Shown: positions 55,958 through 64,000 of the stretch, in pieces
How the letters are laid out: the number at the start of each line of letters is the position of its first letter
Numbering within the stretch: the first letter of the stretch is position 1
From: Streptomyces pactum
GTDB lineage: Bacteria > Actinomycetota > Actinomycetes > Streptomycetales > Streptomycetaceae
Assembly: GCF_016031615.1 (NCBI RefSeq)
Contig: NZ_JACYXC010000001.1
Location: 1,860,001-1,924,000 of the forward strand
DNA: 64,000 nt
Direction: 5' to 3'
Translations under genes and position numbers: made by a program
The notes under the pieces: generated by a model
Database searches by the model: none
What the model was told of the DNA's origin: nothing
The model's input: only the letters and a program-made list of their open reading frames with translations

Positions 55958-56959
55958 ATGCCGGGACCGAATCGGCACCCACGACGCGGAATTCCGGTCC
56001 CGACGGCCGCCCCGCCGGCCGCTCGACGGGGCCGCCGCCCGGCCGTATCCCCAGGTGGCGGCCGGGTCACCGGGGCCTGGCGGGGCGGCGCGGCGCTGCT
56101 GTCGGCGGTGGCGCTGCTGGCCGGCTGCACCGACGGCTCCGAGGTGGAGCGGGCCGCCGGCAGCGGGCCCGCCGCGGCGAAGCGGCCCCCCGCCCGGCCG
56201 GCGCAGCCCTGGGACACCCGCCCGGCCTCCATCGCCTCCGTCGGCGACTCCATCACCCGTGGTTTCGACGCCTGTTCGGTGCTCTCCGACTGCCCCGAGG
56301 TGTCCTGGTCCACCGGCCAGGAGGTGAACAGCCTGGCCCGGCGGCTGCTGCCGCTCACCGATCCCGCCGACGGCCGGGCCCGCAGCTGGAACTACGCCAG
56401 GACCGGCGCGGTGGTGGCCGACCTCCCCGGCCAGATGCGCCAGGCGATCGCCCGGAAGCCGGAGCTGGTCACGGTGCTCATCGGGGCGAACGACGCCTGT
56501 CGCGACTCGGTCGAGGAGATGACCCCGGTGGAGGACTTCCGGTCGGATTTCGCCGCCTCCCTGTCATCGCTGCGCAAGGCCCTGCCGAAGACCCAGGTGT
56601 ACGTGGCGAGCATCCCGGACCTGAAGCGGCTGTGGTCGGAGGGGCGCAAGGACCCGCTGCGCAAGCACATCTGGAAGCTGGGGATCTGCCCGTCGATGCT
56701 CAAGGACGCCGACGCCACCGACTCGGACGCGGTCGAGCGCCGCCGCCGGGTGGAGGTGCGGGTGGACGAGTACAACCGGACGCTGAAGGAGGTGTGCACC
56801 GCCGACCGGCTCTGCCGGTACGACGGGGCGGTGCACGAGTACCGGTTCAGCGAGGACGAGTTGAGCAAGTGGGACTGGTTCCACCCGAGCAAGGAGGGGC
56901 AGCGGGTGCTGGCGGACCTCGCCTACCGGGAAATCACCCGGAAGGAGCCCGCCACCTGA
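55958..56959 (+). CDS. SGNH/GDSL hydrolase lipoprotein
   Basis: A 333-residue SGNH hydrolase anchored as a lipoprotein. After an unusually long basic n-region comes the lipobox (LLSAVALLAGC, the Cys being lipidated). Block I is SVGDSITRGF, with the nucleophile Ser in GDS. Block II is NYARTG (oxyanion Gly) and block III GANDACRD (Asn), and block V is DWFHPSKEGQ with the catalytic Asp and His. Six or more Cys in the mature part may form disulfides. It probably removes acyl groups from a wall polymer or lipid. GGAGGGGG stands before the ATG. Confidence 0.9.
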   Translation: MPGPNRHPRRGIPVPTAAPPAARRGRRPAVSPGGGRVTGAWRGGAALLSAVALLAGCTDGSEVERAAGSGPAAAKRPPARPAQPWDTRPASIASVGDSITRGFDACSVLSDCPEVSWSTGQEVNSLARRLLPLTDPADGRARSWNYARTGAVVADLPGQMRQAIARKPELVTVLIGANDACRDSVEEMTPVEDFRSDFAASLSSLRKALPKTQVYVASIPDLKRLWSEGRKDPLRKHIWKLGICPSMLKDADATDSDAVERRRRVEVRVDEYNRTLKEVCTADRLCRYDGAVHEYRFSEDELSKWDWFHPSKEGQRVLADLAYREITRKEPAT

Positions 56960-57171
56960 GTCAACCTCGGCCACCGGCACACCCCCGCCCGGGTGGCCTT
57001 CCCGGGTGGCACACCCCCGCCCGGGAGCCCCCGGCTCGCGGGCGGCGCGCCCCCGTCGGGGAGGGCGCGCCCCGGTCAGTGGCCGGCCGGGCCCGCCGGG
57101 GTACAGGGGCCGGCCGCGGCGCGGGAGCGCGCGGCGGCCGGTGCGGTACGTCGCCGGGCGCGGCGCCGGGG

Positions 57172-58077
57172 TCAGGGAGCGGGCGGCGGGAAGGCGGGGC
57201 CGTGCGGGGCCGCGCCGAGTGAGGGGTTGCCGTCCGGGGTGCCCGGCGCCGGCGGACTCCCGCCCGGCGGGGCGGCGGCCGGGCCGCCCGTGGCGCCGCC
57301 CGATCCGGCACCGGCCGTGTCATCGTCCTCGGGGTCGTCGTCCTCACCGGTCAGGTCACGCACCAGCAGGGTGGCGCCGGCCACCGCCCCGGGCATCAGC
57401 ACCACCGCGACGAACGGGATGAGGAAGAGCAGGGTCAGCGGCACGCCGAAGCCCAGCGTGAGCATGCGGCGGCCGCGCAGCAGCCGCAGCCGGGTCTTCA
57501 GCGGCACGCCGCGCCGGGCGAGCGCCACCGCGGTCAGCTCCTCGGCGAGGAAGAAGCCCGAGATGCAGAAGCCGAGGACCGGGATCACCGTCTGGCCCAC
57601 GAACGGCAGGAACCCGAGCGCGAAGACCAGCACCCCCCACAGCGCGACCCGGAGCACCACCGCGAGGCTCTCCCGGGCGGAGATCAGCAGTTCCTTCCAC
57701 AACGGCAGTCCGGACTCCGGCGCGGTGCCGGCCACCGAGCGGTCCACCTGCTCGGAGAGCGACTCGTAGAAGGGCTGGCCCACCAGCAGGGTGACCGCGG
57801 TGAAGGTGATGACCGCGAGCAGCAGGCAGGTGCCGACCAGCAGCACGGCGAGCCCGCCGCGGAACAGGCCCACCCAGGGCGAGGACCAGTCGTCGGCGAA
57901 GGGGGTGGCCCAGGCGATGAGGTCGTCGGTCCACAGCGCCAGGGCGACCAGCGCCGCCGCGTACCCGACCAGGGTGATGAGGGCGGGCAGCATCCCGAAC
58001 CCCCACCACCGCCCGTGCCGGGCGACCCAGCGCTGCCCCTTCACCAGATAGCCGAACCCCGCGGCAAGATCACGCAT
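57172..58077 (-). CDS. EI24 (CysZ-like) domain membrane protein
   Basis: A 301-residue polytopic protein. Helices near residues 28-48 (FGMLPALITLVGYAAALVAL), 70-95 (GGLAVLLVGTCLLLAVITF) and 150-165 (VFALGFLPFVGQTVIPVLG) plus FYESLSEQVDRSVAG match the EI24 superfamily, which includes sulfate transporter CysZ. The last about 60 residues are Pro/Gly/Asp-rich and disordered. Substrate unknown. Isolated gene on the minus strand. Confidence 0.92.
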   Translation of the reverse strand: MRDLAAGFGYLVKGQRWVARHGRWWGFGMLPALITLVGYAAALVALALWTDDLIAWATPFADDWSSPWVGLFRGGLAVLLVGTCLLLAVITFTAVTLLVGQPFYESLSEQVDRSVAGTAPESGLPLWKELLISARESLAVVLRVALWGVLVFALGFLPFVGQTVIPVLGFCISGFFLAEELTAVALARRGVPLKTRLRLLRGRRMLTLGFGVPLTLLFLIPFVAVVLMPGAVAGATLLVRDLTGEDDDPEDDDTAGAGSGGATGGPAAAPPGGSPPAPGTPDGNPSLGAAPHGPAFPPPAP

Positions 58078-58240
58078 GGCCCGCAGCCTAGTGGCCGCGG
58101 GCCGTGCGGAACCGGGCGGGCGTACCGGCGGGGGCCGGCGGCCGCCGGGCCCGCGGGGCGGACGACCCGCGGGCCCGGGGCCGGTTCCCCGGGTCCGGGC
58201 CGCGGCCGGTTTCCCCGGGCCCGGTCGCCCGGGGTGCGGT

Positions 58241-59260
58241 TCAGTTCTCCAGGGTCACCAGCATCTTCCCGGTGTTCTCACCGCGCAGCATGCCCATGAA
58301 GGCGTCGGCGGTGTTCTCGATGCCGGTCACGACGGTCTCGTGGTACTTCAGCTCGCCGGAGCGGACCCAGGCGGAGACCTCCTCGACGAACTTCGGCTGG
58401 AGGTCGTAGTGGTCGCCGACGAGCAGCCCCTCCATCCGGAACCGCTTGGCGATGATCTGGGCGAGGTTGCGCGGCGCCGGGGACGGCTCGGTGGCGTTGT
58501 ACTGGGAGATCATCCCGCACACCGCGATCCGGCCGTGGAGCTTGATGGACGCGATGGCGGCCTCCAGGTGCTCGCCGCCCACGTTGTCGAAGTAGACGTC
58601 GATGCCGTCCGGGGCAGCCTCGGCGAGCTGCTCGCGCACCGGGCCGTCCTTGTAGTTGAAGGCGGCGTGGAAGCCGTACTCCTCGGTGAGCAGCCGGACC
58701 TTCTCGGCGGAGCCGGCGCTGCCGATGACCCGGGCGGCACCCTTGAGCCGGGCCAGCTGGCCGACCTGGCTGCCGACGGCGCCCGCCGCGCCGGAGACGA
58801 AGACGGTGTCGCCCTCCTTGAGCCCGGCGACCCGCAGCAACCCGGCGTAGGCGGTCAGGCCGGTCATGCCCAGCACGCCCAGGTAGGTGCTCAGCGGAGC
58901 CAGCCCGGGGTCCACCTTCACCGCGGAACGGGCGTCGAACACCGCGTACTCGCGCCAGCCGAAGTGGTGCAGGACGTGGTCGCCCTCGGCGAACCCCTCG
59001 GCCCGCGAGGCGACCACCGTGCCCACCGCCCCGCCGAGCATCGGCTTGCCCAGCGCGTACGGCTCCACGTAGGACTTGGCGTCACTCATCCGGCCGCGCA
59101 TGTAGGGGTCCACGGAGAGGTGCAGGTTGCGCACCAGGACCTGGCCCTCGGCCGGTTCGGGGATCTCCACCTCCCGCAGCGCGAAGTCCCGCTCGGGGTC
59201 CGGCCAGCCCTCCGGGCGGGCGATCAGGTGCCATTCGCGGCTGGTGCCGGGCAGTGCCAT
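58241..59260 (-). CDS. NADP-dependent MDR oxidoreductase (curcumin/prostaglandin reductase-like)
   Basis: A 339-residue zinc-free medium-chain reductase. It starts MALPGTSREWHLIARPEGWP, with substrate-side LSVDPYMRGRMSDAKSY, the nucleotide site VFVSGAAGAVGSQVGQLARL, and later DVYFDNVGGEHLEAAIASIK. The family reduces enones with NADPH. It is divergent from a MarR gene, and a dyad lies in the spacer, so it is probably induced by a toxic electrophile. Confidence 0.95.
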   Translation of the reverse strand: MALPGTSREWHLIARPEGWPDPERDFALREVEIPEPAEGQVLVRNLHLSVDPYMRGRMSDAKSYVEPYALGKPMLGGAVGTVVASRAEGFAEGDHVLHHFGWREYAVFDARSAVKVDPGLAPLSTYLGVLGMTGLTAYAGLLRVAGLKEGDTVFVSGAAGAVGSQVGQLARLKGAARVIGSAGSAEKVRLLTEEYGFHAAFNYKDGPVREQLAEAAPDGIDVYFDNVGGEHLEAAIASIKLHGRIAVCGMISQYNATEPSPAPRNLAQIIAKRFRMEGLLVGDHYDLQPKFVEEVSAWVRSGELKYHETVVTGIENTADAFMGMLRGENTGKMLVTLEN

Positions 59261-59304
59261 GGAAGTGCCTCTCCTATTGCTTCACATCCTGAAACAAGGG
59301 TCAC

Positions 59305-59326
59305 CTTGATAGTTAAGGATGTCAAG
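59305..59326. promoter_or_regulatory. MarR operator candidate
   Basis: CTTGA at 59305-59309 and TCAAG at 59322-59326 are inverted and enclose a 12-bp AT-rich centre (TAGTTAAGGATG). It lies 45-66 bp upstream of the MDR reductase start and about 92 bp from the MarR ATG, typical for a shared repressor site. Confidence 0.6.
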
Positions 59327-59417
59327 TATCTCTCCTGTCCCACCGGTCACCCTCCCCCCGGCCGTCACGGCCCATGCCCGGCGGTGTGGCGTCCGGGTGG
59401 CTGGCTAGGGTGGCGGC

Positions 59418-59879
59418 ATGACACCACCGACATCCGACCCCGTGACCGCCGAGGTGGTGGAGCTCATCGGGGCGGTGGTGGCGCGCTACCACCAGGCGTA
59501 CGAGAAGGCGGCGGCCCGCCAGGCGCTCACCGGCGCCCAGGCCCGGGTGCTGGCACTGCTGGCCGGGGAGCCGGTCCCGATGCGCCGGATCGCCGACCGG
59601 CTGCGGTGCGAGCCGTCCAACGTGACCGGCATCGTGGACCGTCTGGAGGCCCGGGGGCTCGTCGAGCGCCGCCCGGACCCCGCCGACCGGCGGGTCAAGC
59701 TGGCCGCCGTGACCCCGCTCGGCGAGGAGACCGTGTCCCGGCTGCGGGAGGCGCTGGACTTCGCGGGGCGGCCACTGGCGGCGCTGTCGGCCGGGGAACG
59801 GACCGTGCTGCGCGATCTGCTGCGGCGGATGGTGGACGACGCGGAGCCGCCCGAGGGTCCCGCTGCGGCGGGTGCGTAG
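59418..59879 (+). CDS. MarR family regulator
   Basis: A 153-residue winged-helix repressor: LTGAQARVLALLAGEPVPMR, RRIADRLRCEPSNVTGIVD and RLEARGLVERRPDPADRRVK are the DNA-binding part, with dimerising helices at both ends. It lies back to back with the MDR reductase gene and should repress that gene until a ligand binds. A dyad with 12-bp spacing sits between them. Confidence 0.93.
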   Translation: MTPPTSDPVTAEVVELIGAVVARYHQAYEKAAARQALTGAQARVLALLAGEPVPMRRIADRLRCEPSNVTGIVDRLEARGLVERRPDPADRRVKLAAVTPLGEETVSRLREALDFAGRPLAALSAGERTVLRDLLRRMVDDAEPPEGPAAAGA

Positions 59880-60167
59880 CGCCCGGGGCACCACCGCGGC
59901 GGCGGATGCGCAGCACCCGGGGCTCCGGCCGGCTCCGCGGGCGGGGTGACCGGTGTCGTGCCGGCGACGTCAACGGGCGGACGCCGTCGCGCCGTTCCCG
60001 TGTGACGGCCGGGGCGGGCCGGGACGGCGGCGCGCGGGCCCGGCTGCGGCGCGGGCCGGTGGGGGGGCGCGCGGGCGCGACGGGGGGGCGCGAGGTGGCC
60101 TCTTGCACACGATCCTCACACGGCTACGCCACGCGACACCTGATCCATCACATAATCTGCCCGCGTC

Positions 60168-61123
60168 ATGGACTACTGCCCACCGTGTCGTCGGCATCTC
60201 AACGGAGCCTTCTCCTGCCCGGGATGTGGCACCGCCGCCGAGGACCTCATCACCCAGCCCGCCCCGCCGGCCCCCGAGGCCACGGCCGGGCCCACCGCCC
60301 GGTCCCGGGCACCGCGGCGGCCCCGCGCCCAGGATCCCGGACACGGCCGCCGGGCCCGCACCCCGGACGTGCCGGAGGCTACCGTCGAACCCGCCGCCCC
60401 CGGTTCCGGAGGCCGTCGCCGGGCCGGCCGGGGCCTCCCGCTCCGGGCCGGCCGGCTCGCCGGGTGCGGCACCCGGCGGGGGGCGGCGCGCCACGGGTCG
60501 CGGACGCCGGGCCAGGCGCCGCCGGAGCCGCCGGATCACCGTCCTCGCCGGTGTGCTCGGCCCCGTCCTCGTGGCCGTGTGCGTCGCCGGACTCACCGGC
60601 GAGGACGGCGTGTTCGGCGGTGCGGCCGACGCGGCCGGCGGCACGCCGCCGGCGACCCGCCCGGCCCCCCGCGGACGTGCCGGAGCTACCGGACGCGGAC
60701 GGTACCCGGCCCGGCGCCGGCCCCTCCGCCTCCCCGGCGGCCCCCGCCCGGTCCGGCGCGACCGGCCCGGCGGCAACACCGTCCGGGCCCGCCGCGGAGC
60801 CCGGAGCCACGCCGGAGCGGGACGCCGCGCCGGACGCGGACGAGGCGGAGCGGCGGCGGAACGGGCGGGGGAAGGACAAGGAGGACCGGGGCACGGACCG
60901 GAACGGCACTCCGGACGGCGGCGGGCACCAGGGGCGCCCGTCGTCCCCGCCCGGATCCGGCCCGTCGGCGGGGGACACCGCACCGGCGCCGTCCGCCTCC
61001 CCGACCGGGCCCGCGCCGAGCGACTCGCCCACCGGCCCGGAACCGACCCGTACCTCCCGGCCACCGGCGGAGCCGGCCCCGGAGCCGAGCGACTGCGACT
61101 GGTTCCTGTGGTGGTGCGTCTGA
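60168..61123 (+). CDS. SCO2400-family zinc-finger membrane protein, broken by two frameshifts
   Basis: The gene reads correctly only across three frames. Frame one begins MDYCPPCRRHLNGAFSCPGC, a CxxC...CxxC zinc knuckle. A second frame supplies the TM segment RRITVLAGVLGPVLVAVCVA. A third gives the Asp/Glu/Pro-rich linker and the typical ending PEPSDCDWFLWWCV. Removing one G from the run near 60476-60481 and one C from the run near 60665-60670 joins all three. This layout is known as the SCO2400 family in streptomycetes. Function unknown, and membrane-bound with a cytoplasmic zinc finger is likely. It may be a pseudogene, but assembly error is more likely. Confidence 0.7.
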
Positions 61124-61411
61124 CGGGACGTACCGGGCCGGCACCGGCCGCCGGCCGCCGGCCGCCCGTCACCCGTACCCGGGCGGGCCGCCCACGCGTC
61201 AGCCCCGCCCGGGCGGGTGCGGCCCCACCCGTCCGCACGCGTGCCCGGAGGCGCGGGGCCCTGCCGGGGTCACGGCAGCGGCCGGGGCATGCCGGGGCCC
61301 GGGACGCGGGAAGGGCCGGGCCGGGGCGCCGGAGGCGGATGCCGGAGCCCCGGCCCGTTTCGCGGAGCCCGGCCCGGTTGACGGATCCCCGGTCGGTTCA
61401 CGGAGCCCGGT

Positions 61412-62674
61412 TCACCGGGCGCGCGGCTCCTCGGCGCGGTCCGGGTCCTCCGGGCCGCCGGCGCACCCGGCGCCGAAGCCGCCGCGCAACCGCCGGGCGC
61501 GCAGCACCAGTTCCAGCTCGAAGCGGGTGGTCGGGTCGGACAGCTCCTCGCCCCACAGTTCGCGGATCTGCCGCAGCCGGTAGCGGACCGTCTGCGGGTG
61601 GACGCCCAGCCGCGCCGCCACCTCGGGGGCGCCGGCCCGGGTCTCCAGCCAGACCAGCAGCGTCTCCGCCAGGCGCCGGCCGTGGGCGGGGGCGCAGGCG
61701 GCGAGCGGGGCCAGCACCCGCCGGGCGAGGGCGTCGATGAGTTCGCCCGGCGGGAGCAGCACCAGCGCCTCGGTGTGCTCGGAGCAGTCCAGCACCTGCC
61801 CGGCGGGCAGCAGTCCGCGTTCCATCAGCCCCACCGCGACGGTGGCCCAGCGCAGCGAGGCGGCCGCCTCGGCGAGCGGTACCGAGGGGCCGAGGGCGCC
61901 GGTCCACCCCGCGGTGGTGCGGCGCAGCAGTTCCGCGCGGCCGGGTGCCTCGGGGTCGGGCACCACCATCCGGGGCCGTTCCCGCTCCATGTCGAGCAGC
62001 ACGTCCTGGCCGACCGGCGGGGCGAGCGCGTCACGGGCCGGGCGCAGCAGCACGGCCACCGCCACCCGCTCCGGCAGCGGCCAGCCGATCCGGGCGGCCC
62101 GTTCCGCGACGGCGTCGGCGGAGTCCGGCCGCGCGGTCTCGTCGAGCAGGACCTCCAGCAGCCGGCGCTGGAGCCGGAGCCGCTCCCCGGCCTCGCGGGC
62201 GGCGGCCTCCGCGTAGCCGAGCATGGACTCGGCGACCAGGCCGTCGAGGTACTCGAAGCCGGTCTCGGCCAGTTCGTACATGGCGGGTGCCGGGATCTCG
62301 ATCATCTGGCCGATCTCGGCCATCCGCCGCCAGGCCAGGCGCACGCCCAGCCGGTACATGCCCTGGAGAGAGTCCAGGCTGCGGCCGTACTGCAGCTGTC
62401 CCCGGCCCAGCTCCTGGAAGACGCTGGGGTGGGCGCGGTCGTGGCCGGTCTCGGAGGTGACCTGCTGGACGAAGTGCTCCAGCGCGCCCCGGATGGCGGT
62501 CAGGGCCATCGGCTCGCCGCGCTCGACCGGGTTGCTGGAGAGCCGGGGGTACTCGTGCTGGATCGCCCGGAGGATGTCGTGGGCGAGCGAGGGGATGCCG
62601 GCCACGAACCGGTCGGCGAACATCCGCTTCTGCTCCGGCGGCACCCGTGCCCACTCCGAGCCCGGCGGGGACAC
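61412..62674 (-). CDS. PucR-type HTH regulator
   Basis: A 420-residue regulator with a C-terminal PucR HTH, APEVAARLGVHPQTVRYRLR. The N-terminal half is helical (VPPEQKRMFADRFVAGIPSL, GQMIEIPAPAMYELAETGFE). It is paralogous in layout to FasR, but the sensory part differs. The GTG at 62674 comes 2 nt after the stop of the next gene (TAG CG GTG), so the two are surely in one operon. Its target is unknown. Alternative starts within 30 bp exist. Confidence 0.92.
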   Translation of the reverse strand: MSPPGSEWARVPPEQKRMFADRFVAGIPSLAHDILRAIQHEYPRLSSNPVERGEPMALTAIRGALEHFVQQVTSETGHDRAHPSVFQELGRGQLQYGRSLDSLQGMYRLGVRLAWRRMAEIGQMIEIPAPAMYELAETGFEYLDGLVAESMLGYAEAAAREAGERLRLQRRLLEVLLDETARPDSADAVAERAARIGWPLPERVAVAVLLRPARDALAPPVGQDVLLDMERERPRMVVPDPEAPGRAELLRRTTAGWTGALGPSVPLAEAAASLRWATVAVGLMERGLLPAGQVLDCSEHTEALVLLPPGELIDALARRVLAPLAACAPAHGRRLAETLLVWLETRAGAPEVAARLGVHPQTVRYRLRQIRELWGEELSDPTTRFELELVLRARRLRGGFGAGCAGGPEDPDRAEEPRAR

Positions 62675-62676
62675 CG

Positions 62677-63060
62677 CTAGCGCTCCGCCGGCGCGGCCCC
62701 GGCCGGCTCCCGGCCGGCCTCGGTGTCCGCGCCGGAGTCGGTGCCCGCGCCACGGTCGGCGTCCGTGCCGCGGTCGGTGCCGGTGTCCGCGCCGGAACCG
62801 GTGGGGGTGCCGGAGCCGGGCGTGCCGGCCGGGGTCCGGCCGGTGGCGTCCGGTGCGTCCTCGGCACCCGCCTCCCGGTCGGCACCGGGACCGGCCTCCC
62901 GGTCGGCGTCCGGTCGGGCCGTCCCGCTGGGGAACGTGACCAGCGGGACGTTCGGCTGCTCGGGGGTGTCGTTGAGGATCGCCACGATTCCGATCGCGGC
63001 TCCTACGGCGAGCGCCGCGGCGACCACGGCGGTCACGGCGGCGAGGAGAAACCTGGGCAT
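62677..63060 (-). CDS. DUF2613-like small membrane protein with Asp/Thr/Gly-rich tail
   Basis: A 127-residue protein. MPRFLLAAVTAVVAAALAVG is a membrane helix, followed by NDTPEQPNVPLVTFPSG and a tail of repeated Gly-Ala-Asp-Thr (for example GADTGTDRGTDADRGAGTDS). The N-terminal half resembles the short streptomycete DUF2613 proteins, but those lack the tail. The tail should be disordered and acidic outside the membrane. Start ATG at 63060. It overlaps no gene and precedes the PucR gene by 2 nt. Confidence 0.75.
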   Translation of the reverse strand: MPRFLLAAVTAVVAAALAVGAAIGIVAILNDTPEQPNVPLVTFPSGTARPDADREAGPGADREAGAEDAPDATGRTPAGTPGSGTPTGSGADTGTDRGTDADRGAGTDSGADTEAGREPAGAAPAER

Positions 63061-63252
63061 GGCGCGTCTGGCCCCTTCCACATGTGGCAGCGCACCGGCC
63101 CGGTCCGGATTGACGGCCAGCATGCGGGGAGCATTGACACAAAGTCAAGCCTTTGCCTACGGTCCCGGCTCAACAGAGAACTCGTCAGTAGGTTCCGTCG
63201 GCCTCCGCCGCGATCACCGCTGACCCCTTCCCCATGAGACGGAGTGCACGCC

Positions 63253-64000
63253 ATGCGCCGCTCTGTATCCCCCCTTGCCCTGATCACCTTCGGTTTCGGC
63301 ATATTCCTCCTGGTCCTGGCCCCCATGCTCGCCTGGTACGTCGAGCCACGGGCCAAACGGACCCCGATCGACACCGACGTGACCACGGTCTTCACCGGCC
63401 CGGGCAGCTACTTCGACACCGAGGCCGTGGAGGTCCGGCAGGACCAGCGGCTGACCATCACCCGCCATGTGCTGGGTGACGTGGGCGACAGCGACCGCGA
63501 CACGGCGGTGTGGGACGTGTCCACCACCATTGACACGCCGCGCAGCCTGCCGCTGAAGGACCCGCGCAAATCGCTGCAGTGGACCACCGAGCGGTGGGTC
63601 ACCGACCGGCGCACCAACGCGCCCGTGCACTGCTGCGGCGAGGCGCCCCGCCCGTTCCAGGGCGAGGCGTACCTGAAGTTCCCCTTCGACGTGGAGAAGC
63701 GGTCCTACCGCTGGTGGGACAGCACGCTCAAGGGCTCGGTGCCGCTCCGGTTCGCCGGTACCACGGAGATCCAGGGCTACCGCGGCTACCGGTTCACCGG
63801 CAGCGTGCCGCCGACCGAGATCGGATCCCGGCAGGTGCCCGGCCGGCTGGTCGGGGCCGCCCAGGGCCAGGTGCACGCCGAGGAGTGGTACTCCAACGGA
63901 CGTATCGAACTCGTCGCCGACCGGCGCACCGGCCGCATCATCCACGCGAGCGTCTCCCCCCGGCTGGCGCTGCGCGCGCCCGGCGGGAAGGGCGGCGACA
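63253..64000 (+). CDS. DUF3068 (PorA-like) protein, 5' part
   Basis: The reading frame starts at ATG 63253 and runs off the window end, with 249 codons visible. MRRSVSPLALITFGFGIFLL is a signal-anchor, then WYVEPRAKRTPIDTDVTTVF and the two central regions SYFDTEAVEVRQDQRLTITR and RSYRWWDSTLKGSVPLRFAG mark DUF3068 (porin PorA-like), a family of mostly actinobacterial secreted or envelope proteins. HCCGEAPRPFQGEAYLKFPF contains a CC pair. The C-terminus and any second helix are beyond the window. ACGGAG lies 8-9 nt upstream. Confidence 0.9.
   Translation, partial: MRRSVSPLALITFGFGIFLLVLAPMLAWYVEPRAKRTPIDTDVTTVFTGPGSYFDTEAVEVRQDQRLTITRHVLGDVGDSDRDTAVWDVSTTIDTPRSLPLKDPRKSLQWTTERWVTDRRTNAPVHCCGEAPRPFQGEAYLKFPFDVEKRSYRWWDSTLKGSVPLRFAGTTEIQGYRGYRFTGSVPPTEIGSRQVPGRLVGAAQGQVHAEEWYSNGRIELVADRRTGRIIHASVSPRLALRAPGGKGGD

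Noticed and set aside
61124..61411. Possible gene between the SCO2400-type gene and the PucR gene
   Set aside because: Open frames here are extensions of neighbouring frames with no motif, so I saw nothing in this 288-bp spacer.

Overview
The window comes from a very GC-rich actinomycete, almost certainly Streptomyces or a close streptomycete. Coding sequences carry G or C at nearly every third position, GTG and TTG starts are common, and several streptomycete-type families are present (DUF6221, the small zinc-finger/TM protein known as SCO2400 family, DUF3145, EI24, a FasR-type regulator). The core order aceE ... fasR-fabD-fabH-acpP-fabF matches the chromosomal fatty-acid region of Streptomyces coelicolor (fabD-fabH-acpP-fabF is SCO2387-2390 there). 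No phage, IS element, CRISPR array or rRNA was seen. One tRNA-Val(UAC) lies at 19104-19175.

Layout. 1-26211 is a mixed region: the tail of an FAD/NAD(P)-binding protein, a DoxX protein with a candidate iron box, two DedA proteins, a lytic transglycosylase, an alpha/beta hydrolase whose nucleophile is Ala, a Tat-exported lactonase-fold protein, a secreted PI-PLC-like enzyme, a DHFR-family reductase, a TetR/wrbA pair with three operators, an HxlR/methyltransferase pair, a beta-lactamase-fold/TetR pair, a P-loop kinase, a DUF6221 pair, a coiled-coil membrane protein, an FmdB-type zinc ribbon, and a histidine kinase-response regulator-O-methyltransferase operon. 26487-36363 is a tellurium-resistance-type (Ter) stress cluster: HAD phosphatase, StiP, phosphoribosyltransferase and CitE-like lyase in one tightly overlapping operon, followed by three TerD proteins, a TerA-like protein and a DUF475/TerC membrane protein. 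36462-40737 holds an AhpE-like peroxiredoxin, DUF3052 and aceE. 41024-49887 holds a PL6-type lyase, a K+ channel, an I36 inhibitor, TetR, DUF4429, a MerR/aldo-keto reductase pair, a serine hydrolase and a pirin. 49963-54914 is the type II fatty-acid synthase operon with its regulator. The end carries DUF3145, an SGNH lipoprotein, EI24, an MDR reductase/MarR pair, the SCO2400-type protein, a PucR regulator, a small membrane protein and the start of a DUF3068 protein.

The genes link in plain ways. AceE makes acetyl-CoA, and the FasR/FabD/FabH/AcpP/FabF block turns malonyl-CoA and acyl-CoA into fatty acids. The Ter cluster combines metal/stress-sensing surface modules (TerD, TerA, TerC) with a small-molecule biosynthetic module (CitE-like, PRTase, StiP, HAD). 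Several regulator/enzyme pairs sit back to back around recognisable dyads.

A caution for every reader: at least four genes (lytic transglycosylase, coiled-coil protein, TerA-like, SCO2400-type) read correctly only if a base is added or removed in a run of about five or six C or G. A fifth locus, PRTase/StiP, has a similar problem. Homopolymer errors in the assembly are the simplest explanation, so protein ends near such runs should be treated as provisional.
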